Assembly: GCF_900112495.1 (NCBI RefSeq)
Contig: NZ_FOMA01000005.1
Span: 1 to 64,000, forward strand
Direction of reading: 5' to 3'
Length of the DNA stretch: 64,000 nt
DNA from: Bacillus sp. OV322
Lineage (GTDB): Bacteria > Bacillota > Bacilli > Bacillales > DSM-1321
Part shown: one piece after another, positions 1 to 7,366 of the stretch
Numbering within the stretch: the stretch's first letter is position 1
Layout: every line of letters begins with the position of its first letter
The notes under the pieces: model-generated
What the model was told of the DNA's origin: nothing
Seen by the model: the letters and a program-made list of their open reading frames with translations, nothing else
Database searches by the model: none
Made by a program: the position numbers and the translations under genes

Positions 1-92
1 AGATCCCTGAAAGATGATCAGGTTGATAGGTCTGAGGTGGAAGCGTGGTGACACGTGCAGCTGACAGATACTAATCGATCGAGGACTTAACC
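1..92 (+). rRNA. 23S rRNA, 3' end (partial)
   Basis: The window opens inside the last domain of 23S rRNA. The text running to GAGGACTTAACC is the conserved Bacillus 3' end. The rest of the gene lies before the window. A 5S gene follows 63 bases later, the normal rrn operon order. The exact 3' end is set by similarity and may be off by a base or two. Confidence 0.95.
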
Positions 93-155
93 AAAATGAC
101 GTGCAGAATTTACTTCTTCTATTATCTAGTTTTGAAGGAACAACGTTCCTCATAG

Positions 156-272
156 TTTGGTGGCGATAGCGAAGAGGTCACACCCGTTCCCATTCCGAAC
201 ACGGCAGTTAAGCTCTTCAGCGCCGATGGTAGTTGGGGGTTCTCCCCCTGTGAGAGTAGGACGCCGCCAAGC
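156..272 (+). rRNA. 5S rRNA
   Basis: This is a full-length 5S rRNA of about 117 bases. It starts with TTTGGTGGCGATAGC and ends with GACGCCGCCAAGC, whose ends pair to close helix I. The internal CCGAACACGGCAGTTAAGCTC and GAGAGTAGG blocks are the conserved loops. A rho-independent terminator follows directly, so this is the last gene of the rrn operon. Confidence 0.97.
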
Positions 273-281
273 AAGCGAAAG

Positions 282-306
282 GCCAGCAGAGATGCTGGTC
301 TTTTTG
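282..306 (+). terminator. rrn operon terminator
   Basis: The hairpin CCAGCA-GAGA-TGCTGG is followed by TCTTTTTG, nine bases after the 5S end. It is a typical rho-independent terminator for the rRNA operon. Confidence 0.9.
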
Positions 307-360
307 TGTGCAGGAACGGAGACTTTATAATAACTAAAAAGAATATAAAGAGGAAAAAAG

Positions 361-505
361 TCAAGTAAGCCCAAACCTGAATGGGGAGAACCAAGGAGGT
401 CGAGGAAGCGAAGGAGTGAGCACCGGAGTGTACGGTGTACACGAGGAGCGGAATGACTGAACCTGACGAAGAGATCCGCCAGTTATCGCCGTTCAGGAGT
501 TCGAT
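361..505 (+). other. Structured non-coding spacer between 5S and its remnant
   Basis: This stretch is more GC-rich than its surroundings and contains nested pairing: GTGTAC-GGT-GTACAC near 430-445, and CTGAAC (around 457) with GTTCAG (around 491-496). No convincing gene starts here. It may be part of a repeated rrn-flanking element. No function can be assigned from this sequence alone. Confidence 0.4.
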
Positions 506-574
506 CACGGCAGTTAAGCTCGTGCCGATGGTAGTTGGGAGTTCTCCCCCTGTAAGAGTAGGACGCCGCCAAGC
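506..574 (+). pseudogene. Truncated 5S rRNA copy (3' part only)
   Basis: From CACGGCAGTTAAGCTC to GACGCCGCCAAGC this repeats the last ~75 bases of the intact 5S gene at 156-272. It has a small deletion after AAGCTC and a few substitutions (for example GGGAGTTCT for GGGGGTTCT, TGTAAGAG for TGTGAGAG). The 5' half of 5S is missing and replaced by unrelated sequence, so helix I cannot form. A second copy of the terminator follows. It looks like a relic of a duplicated or recombined rrn operon end. Confidence 0.85.
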
Positions 575-583
575 AGACAAAAG

Positions 584-608
584 GCCAGCAACAATGCTGG
601 ACTTTTTT
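584..608 (+). terminator. Second copy of the rrn terminator
   Basis: CCAGCA-ACAA-TGCTGG followed by ACTTTTTTG. It is a diverged duplicate of the terminator at 282-306 and keeps the same distance from the end of the 5S remnant. Confidence 0.85.
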
Positions 609-609
609 G

Positions 610-1170
610 TATGGAAACTAAGCTTTACAGTAGTCCTAATAAGAAACTAATTCCAGCTGGCAACTCCAAAATTTTTACAGCTGTAGCGACTAAAGCAAAG
701 GAGCAAAAGCCTGAGCGGGTATTAGGAGGCACGCAGAACGGAGCGAATAGGCTCTCATAGGGATCTGCCCGATAGCCTTGTTAAAAGGTTTTTAATACAG
801 CTATAGTCTGAAGGGGATTGGTGTTAGGACTACTGTTAAAACCGTTACATGTTCGGCGGCAGAGAAATCAGGACGTCCTATGATTGCAGAAAGGAAACAA
901 GTGCTTACTTTCTGCTGGTTTTAAATGCACAAAGCAATTTTTTTAGGAAAATTCAGCAGAAAGTGTTCGAATACAAAAGGGGACCGTAAACAATGCAGTG
1001 CAGCCCTATGTGGACGCTACACTTTGTGGTTTTTTTTATTTGGCTCAGTCAATCTTTTCTGCGGATTTCCTCATGCAGACAGAAAAGTAAAATGAAATTA
1101 AATGTAACCCCTTTCAAATAAAGAAACTAAAACAAAAGCATTTACCTAATTTACATTGCAGACCAGGATT
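610..1170. other. Gene-free stretch after the rrn operon
   Basis: No credible reading frame is present. There is a GC-richer segment near 680-800, an 8-bp hairpin at about 886-915 (GCAGAAAG ... CTTTCTGC), and a T8 run near 1031-1038 after a poorly paired stem. Nothing here could be named. Confidence 0.5.
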
Positions 1171-1180
1171 AAACATAATA

Positions 1181-1206
1181 AGACTGCCTGCATCAGCAGG
1201 CAGTCT
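1181..1206 (-). terminator. Terminator hairpin of the SASP gene
   Basis: A perfect inverted repeat, AGACTGCCTG-CATCAG-CAGGCAGTCT, lies 20 bases beyond the stop of the SASP gene. On the minus strand it is followed by a T-rich stretch. Confidence 0.75.
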
Positions 1207-1225
1207 AAGCCATTGATATTTAGTT

Positions 1226-1438
1226 TTATCGAGTACCTGCTTGTCCAGCTAATTGTGATTGAGCTGTTGCTACTAGACGTTTTGTGATTTCTCCGCCAAC
1301 TGATCCGTTAGCGCGTGATACTGTTTCTGCACCTAATTGTACACCAAATTCAGAAGCGATTTCATACTTCATTTGCTCAAGAGCTTGTTCTGCACCTGAA
1401 ACTAACAATTGGTTTCTGTTGCTGCTGCGATTTGCCAT
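1226..1438 (-). CDS. Alpha/beta-type small acid-soluble spore protein
   Basis: This 70-residue protein has the alpha/beta SASP signature. It includes the germination protease site region around YEIASEFGV and the C-terminal block [10 protein letters not shown]. Proteins of this family coat DNA in the forespore, protect it from UV and heat, and are digested at germination. Full length for the family (about 60-75 residues). A strong GGAGGTG site precedes the ATG. It stands alone, convergent with nothing, with its own terminator. Expression is expected to be forespore-specific (sigma G), inferred from the family. Which B. subtilis paralogue it matches (SspA-D) cannot be settled here. Confidence 0.95.
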   Translation of the reverse strand: MANRSSNRNQLLVSGAEQALEQMKYEIASEFGVQLGAETVSRANGSVGGEITKRLVATAQSQLAGQAGTR

Positions 1439-1640
1439 GTGTTTTCACCTCCTTACATGTTAATCTTCCTAAAATGAATGGTTTAATACCTTTGTAAATA
1501 TTGGATGATTATCCATTCCTGGTGAACATGTTAAAAATGTATCATTTTTAAATTTGATTGAATTTTCCAGGCTTATTATTTTATTAATTTAATGTATTGC
1601 AGTAATATTGGTAAGTATGAGTTTTAAAGGAGGCATCTAT

Positions 1641-2534
1641 ATGAAACAACTTTCACAAAAAAGGACGTTCTTGCTCTTATCCTTTCTTGTTATAATGTGG
1701 GGAATTAATTGGCCGCTGTCTAAGATGGCTTTAAGCTATAGTCCGCCGCTATTATTTGCTGGAATACGAACAATTTTAGGCGGAATCATTCTGCTTGCTG
1801 TTGCACTGCCCCGCTACAGGCTGCTTAACTTCAAGAAAAACTGGAAGGCTTATGTCATTTCAGCCGTTCTTAATATTATCGTCTTTTACGGTTTTCAAAC
1901 GGTTGGATTAGGGTATATGCCGGCAGGTCTTTTCTCTGCAATTGTATTTATTGAACCTGTGCTGCTTGGCATATTTTCATGGATATGGCTTGGGGAGACC
2001 ATGTATCCCCTGAAAATTGCTGGCCTGGTGTTAGGTTTTGCGGGTGTCGCTGTTATTAGCTCTGGAGGGTTTACTGGAAGCATTTCTGCTGCTGGTATAT
2101 TATTTGCGCTTATTTCTGCACTTGGATGGGGTCTTGGAACAGTTTATGTAAAGAGAACAAGTGACAGGGTGGACTCCATCTGGATGGTAACACTGCAGCT
2201 CCTAATAGGAGGCTTATTTTTATTGGCTGCGGGTTCAAGTACAGAAAACTGGGGAAACATTAATTGGAATGTACCGTTTGTCTCGAACCTGCTGTTTATC
2301 TCAGTCTTTGTAATCGCATTTGGCTGGCTTGCATTTTTCACATTAGTCGGTTCTGGGGAAGCAAGCAAAGTAGGTTCTTATACTTTCCTAATTCCGCTCA
2401 TTGCCATTTTTTGCAGTTCATTTCTGCTGCATGAAACTATAACGTTAAACCTTCTGGCAGGACTTTGTTTAATCATCCTCAGCATCTGCTTTGTTAACAT
2501 CAAATTAAAAAGCAGAGCCATAAATAAAAATTAA
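1641..2534 (+). CDS. EamA/DMT-family permease
   Basis: The 297-residue protein is almost entirely hydrophobic, with about ten membrane segments arranged as two five-helix EamA repeats. The first repeat contains the typical WGINWPLSK start and the second a GWGLGTVY start. The family exports or imports metabolites such as amino acids or their derivatives; the substrate cannot be told. The start at 1641 is chosen because AAAGGAGG lies seven bases upstream; an in-frame upstream ATG at 1617 has no such site. It is a single gene with no obvious partner. Confidence 0.85.
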   Translation: MKQLSQKRTFLLLSFLVIMWGINWPLSKMALSYSPPLLFAGIRTILGGIILLAVALPRYRLLNFKKNWKAYVISAVLNIIVFYGFQTVGLGYMPAGLFSAIVFIEPVLLGIFSWIWLGETMYPLKIAGLVLGFAGVAVISSGGFTGSISAAGILFALISALGWGLGTVYVKRTSDRVDSIWMVTLQLLIGGLFLLAAGSSTENWGNINWNVPFVSNLLFISVFVIAFGWLAFFTLVGSGEASKVGSYTFLIPLIAIFCSSFLLHETITLNLLAGLCLIILSICFVNIKLKSRAINKN

Positions 2535-2556
2535 TTAATACCAAACAAAATTTTTA

Positions 2557-2585
2557 TTTACAAAATTAGAACGTCACGGTATGAT
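2557..2585 (+). promoter_or_regulatory. Sigma-A promoter of kimA leader
   Basis: TTTACA and TATGAT are separated by 17 bases. Transcription would start near 2592, just before the riboswitch aptamer. Confidence 0.7.
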
Positions 2586-2604
2586 ATCAACAGTTTCATA
2601 TTTC

Positions 2605-2760
2605 TAAATCGCTGAATCAATTCGAACGGGGAAACCATTTTTTGTGGCATATTCTTGCTACTGGGGTGAATCCTAATTTTTTAGGTAGGGCTACTCTTTG
2701 GCCCGAATCCGACAGCTAACTCCGTAGGCGTATAGGAGAAGAAGGTGAAGCTGGTGTGAC
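2605..2760 (+). promoter_or_regulatory. c-di-AMP (ydaO/yuaA) riboswitch
   Basis: The leader carries the conserved blocks of the ydaO-type aptamer in order: GCTGAATCAATTCGAACGGGG, GGGGTGAATCC, AGGGCTA, GGCCCGAATCCGACAGCTAACTCC, and a closing GTAGGCG ... GAGAAGAAGGTG. These match the B. subtilis ydaO leader as I remember it. Binding of cyclic di-AMP stops transcription of the downstream potassium importer when potassium is plentiful. The gene downstream is the ydaO (kimA) orthologue itself, which supports the call. Confidence 0.92.
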
Positions 2761-2782
2761 TATGCATTTTTATGTCCACAGG

Positions 2783-2816
2783 GCCGCTTGTTTATGCCTT
2801 GCGGATTTTTTTTGTT
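2783..2816 (+). terminator. Possible riboswitch terminator
   Basis: GGCCGC ... TTGCGG is followed by ATTTTTTTTG, about 100 bases before the kimA start. Only four base pairs (CCGC/GCGG) are solid. The exact terminator/antiterminator pairing was not resolved. Confidence 0.5.
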
Positions 2817-2920
2817 TTTTTAGCCGCATATCGCTTCTTCTCTAGAATTATAGTCTCCCGGCGATTTAAGTTATGTATACAGGGTACTATAATAACAAAA
2901 CATGATTATGGTGGTGTACT

Positions 2921-4747
2921 ATGTTAACAGCGGTTAAACGATTTTTAATCGGCCGGCCTTTGAAGTCTAATGAACTAGGCGATCAAAAGCTTAATAAGCT
3001 GAAAGCCTTGGCGATTCTTTCGTCTGATGCATTGTCTTCTGTGGCTTATGGTCCCGAACAGATTTTGCTTGTATTAATAACAATAAGCGCAGTAGCTTTT
3101 TGGTACTCCCTTCCTATTGCTGTGGGTGTGCTATTTTTATTGACAGCACTTATACTTTCTTACAGGCAAATCATTTACGCTTATCCGCATGGCGGCGGGG
3201 CTTATGTAGTATCTAAAGAAAATTTAGGCCGAAATCCTGGATTAATAGCAGGAGGATCGCTGCTTGTTGACTACATACTGACAGTAGCAGTTAGCGTGTC
3301 TGCAGGAACGGATGCCATCACATCGGCGTTTCCGGGTCTGCATCCATATACGGTGCCTATTGCGGTGGTGCTAGTAATTTTTATAACGATACTGAATCTC
3401 CGCGGGATTACAGAATCAGCTTCCATCCTTGCTTACCCGGTATATTTATTTGTGCTTGCATTATTCATAATGCTAGTGGTCGGGCTATTCCATATCACTT
3501 CCGGTGATGTACCGTCTAATCTTCATCCGCATTTTGGGACCCCTGTTGCCGGCATTTCGCTGTTCCTGCTGTTGAGGGCTTTTGCTTCCGGATGTTCTGC
3601 ACTGACAGGAGTCGAGGCAATCTCGAACGCAATACCCAATTTTAAAGATCCTGCTCCGAAGAATGCAGCCAAAACATTAATGGCAATGGGTTCATTATTA
3701 GCTGTGCTGTTTACCGGAATTGTTTTTTTGGCCTATTATTATGGAATTACGCCTAAAACGGAGGAAACAGTCGTTTCACAAATTGCTGATGCTACATTTG
3801 GAAGGAATATTTTCTATTATTTCATCCAGGGAACAACAGCCTTAATTCTAATCCTGGCTGCCAACACAGGCTATTCGGCTTTTCCTCTGCTTGCCTTTAA
3901 TTTGGCTAAAGATAAATTCATCCCCAGAATGTTTACAATGAGAGGGGACCGGCTAGGATATTCAAATGGAATCATTACATTGGGAGCTACTTCAATCCTT
4001 TTGATTATTATTTTTAAAGGGCAGACCGAACAGCTTATTCCTTTATATGCAGTGGGAGTGTTCATTCCATTTACATTGTCGCAGACAGGCATGCTGGTTA
4101 AGTGGGTAAGAGAAAAGCCAAAAGGCTGGATGGGAAAATTAATCACAAACCTTATTGGCGCGCTGATCAGCTTTACGGTCATGATGATTTTCTTTATTAC
4201 GAAGTTTGGGCAGGTATGGGCTGTGCTGATTTTCCTGCCTCTTATCGTTTTAATGTTTCACAGCATTAAGAAACATTATGATGCAGTAGGCGAGCAGCTA
4301 AGCTTAAAATCCTGCGAGCCCATCCTTCCTATCGAAGGAAATATCATCATTGTGCCGGTAGCCGGCATGACACATGTTGTTGAAAACTCCATCAATTATG
4401 CAAAATCTCTTACAGCCGATCAGGTGATTGCTGTGTATGTTGCTTTTGAACGTGAAGATGAAAAATCATTCGAAGAGAAGTGGAAAAAGTGGCAGCCGGA
4501 TGTCAGGCTTGTTACTCTCCATTCTTATTATCGAAGTGTTATTCAGCCTTTAACTAAATTCATTGATACTGTAGAACATAAGGCCAGTGAATCAAATTAC
4601 AGGGTCACGGTGCTGATTCCTCAGTTCATACCGAAAAAAAGCTGGCATAATATCCTTCATAACCAGTCGAGCCTATTGATTCGTGCATACTTGCTTTATA
4701 AGCGTAATGTAGTAGTGACCACAGTGCCATTTCATTTAAAAAAATAA
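2921..4747 (+). CDS. kimA: High-affinity potassium importer KimA
   Basis: This is a 608-residue member of the APC superfamily. It has twelve membrane segments (about residues 30-440) followed by a cytoplasmic UspA-like domain starting near residue 445. KimA (formerly YdaO) of B. subtilis is a proton-coupled potassium importer of 607 residues, essential at low potassium and inhibited directly by c-di-AMP. The N-terminal region with SSDALSSVAYGPEQ is characteristic. The preceding c-di-AMP riboswitch gives a second level of control by the same messenger. Length and start agree with the family. Confidence 0.93.
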   Translation: MLTAVKRFLIGRPLKSNELGDQKLNKLKALAILSSDALSSVAYGPEQILLVLITISAVAFWYSLPIAVGVLFLLTALILSYRQIIYAYPHGGGAYVVSKENLGRNPGLIAGGSLLVDYILTVAVSVSAGTDAITSAFPGLHPYTVPIAVVLVIFITILNLRGITESASILAYPVYLFVLALFIMLVVGLFHITSGDVPSNLHPHFGTPVAGISLFLLLRAFASGCSALTGVEAISNAIPNFKDPAPKNAAKTLMAMGSLLAVLFTGIVFLAYYYGITPKTEETVVSQIADATFGRNIFYYFIQGTTALILILAANTGYSAFPLLAFNLAKDKFIPRMFTMRGDRLGYSNGIITLGATSILLIIIFKGQTEQLIPLYAVGVFIPFTLSQTGMLVKWVREKPKGWMGKLITNLIGALISFTVMMIFFITKFGQVWAVLIFLPLIVLMFHSIKKHYDAVGEQLSLKSCEPILPIEGNIIIVPVAGMTHVVENSINYAKSLTADQVIAVYVAFEREDEKSFEEKWKKWQPDVRLVTLHSYYRSVIQPLTKFIDTVEHKASESNYRVTVLIPQFIPKKSWHNILHNQSSLLIRAYLLYKRNVVVTTVPFHLKK

Positions 4748-4756
4748 TAAATTGTA

Positions 4757-4796
4757 AAACAGCTTTGCAGACTATAAGCAAAGCTGTTTTTGTTTT
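4757..4796 (+). terminator. kimA terminator
   Basis: AAACAGCTTTGC and GCAAAGCTGTTT form a perfect 12-bp stem followed by TTGTTTT. It also lies beyond the end of the opposing gene at 4818. Confidence 0.85.
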
Positions 4797-4817
4797 AATG
4801 TGATTCCTTAGGCAAAA

Positions 4818-5237
4818 TTATATCTTTTCATTACTTGTTCTCGAAGTAATATTAAGAACTAGTATATAAAATGGATAAACTGCTAATCCTCCTATAATTA
4901 GAAGGCCAGAGGCTGGATTGGGGCTGTCTCCGCCATAAGTTATTGGAAATAAAGAACCGAATACATAAATAAAAAGGATGAAATAGGGTATCCATAAGAT
5001 GGAAGTCCAAAGATTTGCTAATCTGCTGCCCAGCCATTTTTTAGTTAGAGAGTAAAGGGATATTGTGCCAGCAATTATTTCAATGAGCAGCATTACAAAA
5101 ACAGAACAATTAACCTCATTAATTCCCCAGCTTGTTAGCCTGCCAATTCTATAAACATTCACGATAAGTTCAATTGGAATAAATGCCAAAAGAGCATATA
5201 TCATACTTACAATATTTAACTTGAAGTAATATTTCAT
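4818..5237 (-). CDS. Small multi-pass membrane protein, unknown function
   Basis: I do not recognise the family. The 139-residue product has four predicted membrane segments (roughly residues 5-25, 43-65, 78-98 and 110-130) with short polar loops. The ATG follows GGGAGA at a suitable distance. The gene is convergent with kimA and has no operon partner. A real gene is likely because the hydrophobic pattern is regular and the ribosome binding site is good. Confidence 0.6.
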   Translation of the reverse strand: MKYYFKLNIVSMIYALLAFIPIELIVNVYRIGRLTSWGINEVNCSVFVMLLIEIIAGTISLYSLTKKWLGSRLANLWTSILWIPYFILFIYVFGSLFPITYGGDSPNPASGLLIIGGLAVYPFYILVLNITSRTSNEKI

Positions 5238-5239
5238 TT

Positions 5240-5640
5240 TTTAATCTCCCGGCATCTTCATTAAACGTACTGCTCTGTTTTAAAAAGGCTGTTTTTATAA
5301 GCTTTAAGAAATGAGCCATTAAGAAAGAAAATTGATTATTGGAATTTCTTCATGCAGCATATTTTTTTATTATAAAATAAAGTTTGGTCATGAAAAAAGG
5401 ACAATTGATTTCTTTTGTAAGATTTTTTTATACTTTCAGTTTTTTGGCAACATACAGTATAATAGAAAAGGACAATTATAAATAGAAATAAATAAGATAT
5501 ACATAGTAAACAGCATGAAAGGTCCAAAAACAAATATATTCTTAGACTGAACGAAGTGAATAAATGGGATCTGATTTTGGAAAGTATTTTCTGTTTTATG
5601 AGATCCTTTAAAATTCTGCAATAATAAGGAGGCATAACAT
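5240..5640. other. AT-rich intergenic stretch
   Basis: This stretch is strongly AT-rich. I see no gene with a ribosome binding site on either strand. GGATCT at about 5568 and AGATCC at about 5600 could pair around a 30-base loop. It probably holds the divergent promoters of the genes at 5237 and 5642. Confidence 0.4.
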
Positions 5641-5641
5641 C

Positions 5642-6070
5642 ATGCTTGATGGGTGGTTTTTGTGGTTTATTCTTTTTTGGGTAGTGGTCCTGGTATCCAT
5701 GATGGGTATAGGCGGCTTTTTCATGTTTCGAAAGTTCCTTAAAAGAATGCCGAAAACTGATGGGAAATCGGACATGGATTGGGAGGAATATTATGTCGGC
5801 ATGACTAAAAAGCTTTGGCAACAGCAGCAAAAAGAGCTGCTGGAGGACTTGGTAAGTCCAGTTCCTGAGCTATTCAGGGATGTTGCGAGACAGAAAATAG
5901 CAGGAAAGATCGGTGAATTGGCGATAAAAGAAAAGGCTTCTGTGATTACTGAGGATATTGTCATCCGGGGATATATCATGGCTACTCCAAAAAGAGATCA
6001 TAAATTTTTACGTAAAAAGCTGTTGGAGCGTAAGGTGAATCTCCATACATATGAAAACCTTTTTAATTAA
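5642..6070 (+). CDS. yneK: DUF2621 family protein YneK
   Basis: A 142-residue protein with one N-terminal membrane segment (about residues 5-30, rich in Trp and Phe). The cytoplasmic domain of about 110 residues contains the family's EEYYVGMTKKLW and AIKEKASVITED blocks. It matches the B. subtilis YneK/DUF2621 family in length and layout; the function is unknown. In B. subtilis yneK lies near cotM, sspOP and citB, which occur here a few kilobases downstream. An AAGGAGG site precedes the ATG. Confidence 0.8.
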   Translation: MLDGWFLWFILFWVVVLVSMMGIGGFFMFRKFLKRMPKTDGKSDMDWEEYYVGMTKKLWQQQQKELLEDLVSPVPELFRDVARQKIAGKIGELAIKEKASVITEDIVIRGYIMATPKRDHKFLRKKLLERKVNLHTYENLFN

Positions 6071-6071
6071 G

Positions 6072-6104
6072 AAAAAGCATACTTAAAAAAGTGTGCTTTT
6101 TTTA
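6072..6104 (+). terminator. yneK terminator
   Basis: AAAAAGCATACTT ... AGTGTGCTTTTTTT forms a stem with a T7 tail directly after the yneK stop. Confidence 0.85.
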
Positions 6105-6220
6105 TTGATTTCAAGCTAAAGACAGGGGTTTCCATTAGTTGGTGTATCCGGAACGTATGTGCCCAAGCTGTTTTTTTGTTATAATACAATCAAATCATTA
6201 AAGGGACGGAGTGAAGTGTT

Positions 6221-7366
6221 TTGAAATTCATACATACGGCAGATTGGCATTTGGGAAAAATCGTTCATGGAGTACACATGACAGAAGACCAGCGTCAGGC
6301 GCTGCTTCATTTCATAAATATTGTAGAGGAAGAAAAACCTGATGCGATTATTATAGCTGGGGATTTGTATGATAGGTCGGTACCTCCTACAGAAGCAGTT
6401 AATTTGCTGGATGAAATGCTATTTACGCTCAATGTGGAAATGAAAACACCTATTGTCGCGATTTCGGGAAATCACGATAGCGCTGAAAGACTGTCATTTG
6501 GTTCATCCTGGTACAGACACAGCGGCCTTTATTTACAAGGAAAGCTGGATGATAAGTTTCTGCCCGTGAATGTAGGAGGGGTCAATTTCTATTGTATCCC
6601 TTTTACAGAGCCGGGTGTGGTGAGACAGCTCCTTGATGATGAGCGTATACACTCCCACCAGTATGCGATGCAGGCCATGATCCATAAAATAGAGAAAACG
6701 CTGAATCCCAATGAGCCTAACGTACTTGTAGGGCATGCTTTTGTTTTGGGCGGGAAAACCAGCGATTCAGAAAGAGTATTATCTGTTGGCGGGACAGGCT
6801 GTGTGAACAGCGATTTGTTTGATGCATTTGATTATACGGCTTTAGGTCATTTACATAGTCCTGATGCCATTTCTGATCCGAAAATTTTCTATTCTGGTTC
6901 TCTTATGAAATACTCTTTTTCAGAAGCCAGACAGAGGAAATCAATTTCTATTATAAATATGGATGCTGACGGGTCTTTTGAATTGTCATACCGGCCAGTG
7001 CAGGCAAAAAAGGATATGAGAGAACTAGAAGGGCATATGGAGGAATTGCTTGATCCTGGATTCTATCAGTCTCAAAAGCTGGATGATTATCTTAAAATCA
7101 CCCTGCTTGATGAAGGTGCCATTCTGGATCCAATCTCAAGACTAAGGAAGGTTTATCGGAATGTGCTTCACTTGGAGAGGAAATGGGATTTGATTGACAG
7201 CAGAAGAAAGCAATCTTTTTCTTCCGTTAAAGATGATAAAAAGTCTGAACTGGAACTTTTTGAAACATTTTACAGGGAAATGACAGATAGGGAATTCGAT
7301 AGGTTCAAGAGGGATGCTATGACATCTGTCATTGAGGATGTAAAAAAAGAGGAGGCGCTAAAATGA
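6221..7366 (+). CDS. sbcD: DNA repair exonuclease subunit SbcD (Mre11-type nuclease)
   Basis: The 381-residue protein carries the five metallophosphoesterase motifs of Mre11/SbcD. They are HTADWHLGK (residues 4-12), GDLYDR (about 47-52), SGNHDSAERL (about 85-94), GHAF (about 171) and LGHLH (about 208-212). With SbcC it forms an ATP-dependent complex that cuts hairpins and processes blocked double-strand ends. Translation starts at a TTG preceded by GGGACGGAG. The stop overlaps the start of sbcC by four bases (ATGA), so the two subunits are translationally coupled. Confidence 0.95.
   Translation: MKFIHTADWHLGKIVHGVHMTEDQRQALLHFINIVEEEKPDAIIIAGDLYDRSVPPTEAVNLLDEMLFTLNVEMKTPIVAISGNHDSAERLSFGSSWYRHSGLYLQGKLDDKFLPVNVGGVNFYCIPFTEPGVVRQLLDDERIHSHQYAMQAMIHKIEKTLNPNEPNVLVGHAFVLGGKTSDSERVLSVGGTGCVNSDLFDAFDYTALGHLHSPDAISDPKIFYSGSLMKYSFSEARQRKSISIINMDADGSFELSYRPVQAKKDMRELEGHMEELLDPGFYQSQKLDDYLKITLLDEGAILDPISRLRKVYRNVLHLERKWDLIDSRRKQSFSSVKDDKKSELELFETFYREMTDREFDRFKRDAMTSVIEDVKKEEALK

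Noticed and set aside
122-650. Open frames across the 5S rRNA and its remnant on both strands
   Set aside because: They lie over structural RNA and its duplicate, have no ribosome binding sites and change with the rRNA sequence.
5336-5830. 164-codon open frame on the minus strand
   Set aside because: It overlaps yneK, has a low-complexity Phe/Leu/Ser composition from AT-rich DNA and no ribosome binding site.
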